Positions 61,464 through 64,000 of a DNA stretch of 64,000 nucleotides are shown here, piece by piece. Origin of the DNA: Hyphomicrobiales bacterium (GTDB lineage: Bacteria > Pseudomonadota > Alphaproteobacteria > Rhizobiales > Beijerinckiaceae); the NCBI GenBank assembly GCA_900470095.1, contig UBZM01000030.1, forward strand, positions 1-64,000, read 5' to 3'. Within the stretch, counting starts at the first letter, position 1; each line of letters opens with the position of its first letter. The translations under genes were made by a program, and so were the position numbers. Below the pieces are notes generated by a model. That model did no database searches and was not told the origin of the DNA. It saw nothing but the letters and a program-made list of their open reading frames with translations.

Positions 61464-62321
61464 TCACTTGAGGCCTGTGCTGGCGATCCCCTGAACCAGA
61501 TAGCGCTGGAAGATCAGGAAGATGAGCAGCATCGGCAGAAGGGAGATCAGGGCCAGCGCCATGACGCCGCCCCAGTCCGGATTGGCCTCGCCGCGCAGCA
61601 GGTTCAGGCCGAGCGGCAGGGTGAAGAGTTCCTGGTCGGTCAGGACGACGAGTGGCCAGGCGAAGTCGTTCCAGCGCCACATGAAGGTGAAGATCACCAG
61701 CACGGCGATGATCGGCTTGGAGAGCGGCAGCACGATGCGCAGGAAGATCCGCATCTCGCTGGCACCGTCGAGTCGGGCGGCCTCGATCAGCTCGTCGGGA
61801 ATGCTGACCATAAACTGGCGCACCATGAAGACACCGAAGGCTTCGGCCGCACGTGGCAGGATGACGCCCCAGGGCGAATTCAGCAGCCCCAGCCAGGAGG
61901 TCACGAGGAATTCCGGCACCAGGATCACCTGGATCGGGATCATCAGCGCACCCAGGATCGCGAAGAACAGGATGTCGCGCCCGGGGAAGCGGAACTTGGC
62001 GAAGACGTAGCCGCAAAGCAGGTTCGCCGACACGGTGATCACCACGGCGATCACGGCGATGAAGGTCGAATTCATCACCCAGGTCAGGAATGGATGCCGC
62101 TGGGCGACATTCCTGAAATTCTCCAGCGTCAGCACCTGCGGGATCAGGCTCACCACTGGCTGGAAGACCTCGGAGCGAGGCCGGATCGCGGTCGCGAACA
62201 TCCAGTAGAGCGGAAAGATCATCGCCAGCGCGCCGAGCACGACAGCGATCCAGATCAGCACATTGCCGGTTCGGCGGGTGCCGGGGCGCCTGGCGCCCGC
62301 CTCGAAGGTGACGCCGCTCAT
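61464..62321 (-). CDS. sugar ABC transporter permease, MalG type
   Basis: A 285-residue inner-membrane permease (ATG 62321; an upstream in-frame ATG at 62354 would add 11 residues). About six membrane segments; the EAA loop is DELIEAARLDGASEMRIFLRIVLPLSKPIIAVLVIF, and NDFAWPLVVLTDQELFTLPLGL is typical of the MalG/LacG family. It overlaps the stop of the MalF-type gene by 4 nt (ATGA), so the pair is coupled. Confidence 0.95.
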   Translation of the reverse strand: MSGVTFEAGARRPGTRRTGNVLIWIAVVLGALAMIFPLYWMFATAIRPRSEVFQPVVSLIPQVLTLENFRNVAQRHPFLTWVMNSTFIAVIAVVITVSANLLCGYVFAKFRFPGRDILFFAILGALMIPIQVILVPEFLVTSWLGLLNSPWGVILPRAAEAFGVFMVRQFMVSIPDELIEAARLDGASEMRIFLRIVLPLSKPIIAVLVIFTFMWRWNDFAWPLVVLTDQELFTLPLGLNLLRGEANPDWGGVMALALISLLPMLLIFLIFQRYLVQGIASTGLK

Positions 62322-63250
62322 AGCACGTTCTCCGATTGGCGGCTGACCCGCCACTGAATGATCGTGAAGCCCAGGACGATGACGTAGAGCACGACGCCGA
62401 TCGCGCTGGCATAGCCCATCTCAGAGGTCATGAAGGCGGACTGATAGATGTATTGCACCAGCATCGTCGTCGAGAATCCGGGGCCGCCACCGGTCATCAC
62501 GTAGATCAGGTCGAAGACCTGGAAGGAGTGGATCACGTTGAGAATCAGCAACAGGAAGGTGGCAGGCCGCAACAAGGGCAGCGTGATCTTCCAGAACTGG
62601 CGATAGGGCGACGCGCCGTCCATGGTGGCGGCTTCGTAATAGAGCGTCGGGATCGATTGCAGCGCGGCGAGATAGACCACCATGCAGAAGCCGACCCTCA
62701 CCCAGAACGTCGCAATCACCAGCGACGGCAGCGCCCAGGCCGGCGAGGAGAGCCAGGGGATCCGGTCGCCGCCGAGGCGCACGATCAGGGAATTGATGAC
62801 ACCGTAATGCTCGTTGAACATCCAGGCGGCGATGATGCCGGTGGCGACGGCCGACACCACGACCGGAAGGAAATAGACGCTGCGCAGGAAGACCCGCCCC
62901 GGCATCCGCCGGTTCAACGCCACGGCCAGGAGCAGCCCGCCTGCCATGGTGGTGGGCACCGACGCCACGGCATAGACCGCGGTATTCAACAGCGCGTGCC
63001 AGAACTGCGTGTCGGCCACGAGCCTGCGATAATTGGCCAGGCCGGCATAGGTGACCTCGCCGATCAGGCTCCAGTCATGGAAGCTGATGTAGAAGGCGTA
63101 GAGCAGCGGGAAGAAACTGAAGGCGCTGAACAGAAGCAGATTGGGCGTGATCAGGAGATAGGGCAGCATCCAGGGTCGCCGGAAGGAGCGGCGCGTACGC
63201 GCCGCGGTGGCGGGGCGCACGGAGCTGGCCATGACTGCGCTGTCGGACAT
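62318..63250 (-). CDS. sugar ABC transporter permease, MalF type
   Basis: A 310-residue permease of CUT1 family with about six membrane segments, preceded by an Arg-rich cytoplasmic N-terminus (RRSFRRPWMLPYLLITPNLLLF, where RPWMLPYLLI opens TM1). The EAA loop reads SIPTLYYEAATMDGASPYRQFWKITLPLLRPATFLLLIL. It pairs with the MalG-type subunit. The next upstream gene on the minus strand is the binding protein, 38 bp away. Confidence 0.95.
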   Translation of the reverse strand: MSDSAVMASSVRPATAARTRRSFRRPWMLPYLLITPNLLLFSAFSFFPLLYAFYISFHDWSLIGEVTYAGLANYRRLVADTQFWHALLNTAVYAVASVPTTMAGGLLLAVALNRRMPGRVFLRSVYFLPVVVSAVATGIIAAWMFNEHYGVINSLIVRLGGDRIPWLSSPAWALPSLVIATFWVRVGFCMVVYLAALQSIPTLYYEAATMDGASPYRQFWKITLPLLRPATFLLLILNVIHSFQVFDLIYVMTGGGPGFSTTMLVQYIYQSAFMTSEMGYASAIGVVLYVIVLGFTIIQWRVSRQSENVL

Positions 63251-63288
63251 GGATCACCTCGCAGACGGGAGGGAAGGCGACACGGACG

Positions 63289-64000
63289 TCACCCCTTGAG
63301 GACGCTGCGGATGGTGCCCTCGATGTTCTCGGCGGTGTCCTTTGGCGACTGGCCCGAGGTGAAGGCGAGGTCGAGCTGCTCGCCGAGCTTCGTATTGATG
63401 CGGCTGAAATCCGGCAGCGTCACCGTCGCGGCCAGATGGTCCGGGATCGTCCGGGACTGCTCGACGAAGACCTGCATCGCGTCGGGACGGAGCGGGTATT
63501 CCAGCTTCGTATCCATGAGGCTGCGCCGAACCGGCAGGAAGCCCGCGGCGACGCAGAAATCGCGCATATTGGCCTCGTTGGTGGCATAGCGCAGGAAGTC
63601 GATGGCGACGTCACGGTTCTTGCTGTCGCGCGTCACCGCGAGGCAATTGCCGCCGAGATCGGAGGCCATGCTGACGTTGCGCGGCATATAGGTCACCTGC
63701 CATTCCGCCTGCTTCATCGCGTCCTGCAGGAACGGAATCTGCCAGTCGCCATGCACCAGCATGCCGATCGTTCCGTTGGCGAAGAGGTTCTGCGTCTGCT
63801 CGTTGGTCTTGATCGAGGTCGTGGGCGGGACGAGCTTGTCGGCGAACCAGGACTGGGCCCATGCGATCGCCTCGAGGCCCTCTTTCGACGAGAGCTGCGG
63901 CTGGAGCAGCTGCTCGTCGAGCAATTTGCCGCCGTTCTGGTAGAGGAAGGGCAGAAAGCGATAAGCGGCGGTGTTCTGCCAGGCGCAGGCGAAGCCGAAG
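63289..64000 (-). CDS. sugar ABC transporter substrate-binding protein, C-terminal part
   Basis: The C-terminal 236 residues of an extracellular solute-binding protein family 1 member (MalE/RafE-like); the N-terminus and signal peptide lie beyond the right edge of the window. Features: LFANGTIGMLVHGDWQIPFLQDA, GGNCLAVTRDSKNRDVAIDFLRYATNEANMRDFCVAAGFLPVRRSLMD and the C-terminal EQLDLAFTSGQSPKDTAENIEGTIRSVLK. It is the first gene of the alpha-galactoside uptake operon seen here and presumably binds raffinose, melibiose or similar galactosides. Confidence 0.93.
   Translation of the reverse strand, partial: FGFACAWQNTAAYRFLPFLYQNGGKLLDEQLLQPQLSSKEGLEAIAWAQSWFADKLVPPTTSIKTNEQTQNLFANGTIGMLVHGDWQIPFLQDAMKQAEWQVTYMPRNVSMASDLGGNCLAVTRDSKNRDVAIDFLRYATNEANMRDFCVAAGFLPVRRSLMDTKLEYPLRPDAMQVFVEQSRTIPDHLAATVTLPDFSRINTKLGEQLDLAFTSGQSPKDTAENIEGTIRSVLKG

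Noticed and set aside
61429..62412. 5' extension of the open frame containing the GH4 gene across the MalG-type permease gene
   Set aside because: The upstream part is out of frame with the permease and Arg-rich; the GH4 start at 61428 fits the family.

Overview
The window is a GC-rich (about 65 %) stretch of bacterial chromosome. Gene content (many solute-binding-protein ABC transporters, LysR and GntR regulators, Tat-exported enzymes, an arsRC-ACR3-arsH cluster, an N-carbamoyl-D-amino acid hydrolase) and a hairpin repeat beside gene ends suggest an alphaproteobacterium of the order Hyphomicrobiales, perhaps Bosea-like. That placement is inference; no rRNA or tRNA gene was seen.

Layout. 1-8.2 kb: the 5' part of a Tat-exported family 5 solute-binding protein, a small lipoprotein, a Tat-exported beta-carbonic anhydrase, a LysR regulator, and a polar amino acid ABC system with an M20 deacylase. 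8.4-12.5 kb: a sulfonate-type ABC transporter with a flavin monooxygenase (sulfur scavenging). 13-23 kb: single genes (CYTH protein, aldo/keto reductase, Bcr/CflA efflux pump, orphan response regulator, DUF4344 protein) and an ADH/RibD-like/cupin/LysR locus with a duplicated ADH 3' end. 23.6-29.3 kb: two DUF1254/DUF1214 proteins, a Tat-exported sulfatase and an outer-membrane protein. 29.6-37.4 kb: a methyltransferase, a Tyr/Gly-rich exported protein, then an amidohydrolase, a NitT/TauT-type ABC transporter, a LysR regulator and an N-carbamoyl-D-amino acid hydrolase, which look like a nitrogen-scavenging unit. 37.4-41.1 kb: a lower-GC insert with a MATE pump and a small protein, bracketed by a decayed IS630 copy and an inverted IS630 fragment. 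41.3-44.6 kb: an XRE regulator and the arsenic operon. 44.7-52.7 kb: SulP transporter, acyltransferase, O-antigen ligase-like protein, a thioredoxin-fold/2OG-oxygenase fusion, a CNNM/CorC protein and a P-loop kinase. 52.8-58 kb: an aromatic ring-cleavage operon (intradiol dioxygenase, broken hydratase, HpaI-type aldolase, a binding protein without a signal peptide) divergent from a GntR regulator and a sugar-isomerase-like protein. 58-64 kb: an alpha-galactoside operon (binding protein, two permeases, GH4 galactosidase, ATPase, galactose-dehydrogenase-like oxidoreductase).

The most unusual non-coding feature is a dispersed element made of two stem-loops, seen five times (4.9, 6.8, 13.6, 42.7 and 49.2 kb). 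All copies have the same orientation and lie against a stop codon; in one copy the first stem-loop encodes the end of ArsC. Other points are a degenerate redoxin domain fused to a prolyl-hydroxylase-like domain, paired GATAATCGATTATC-type operator candidates in the dioxygenase/gntR region, and an internal amber codon in the hydratase gene.
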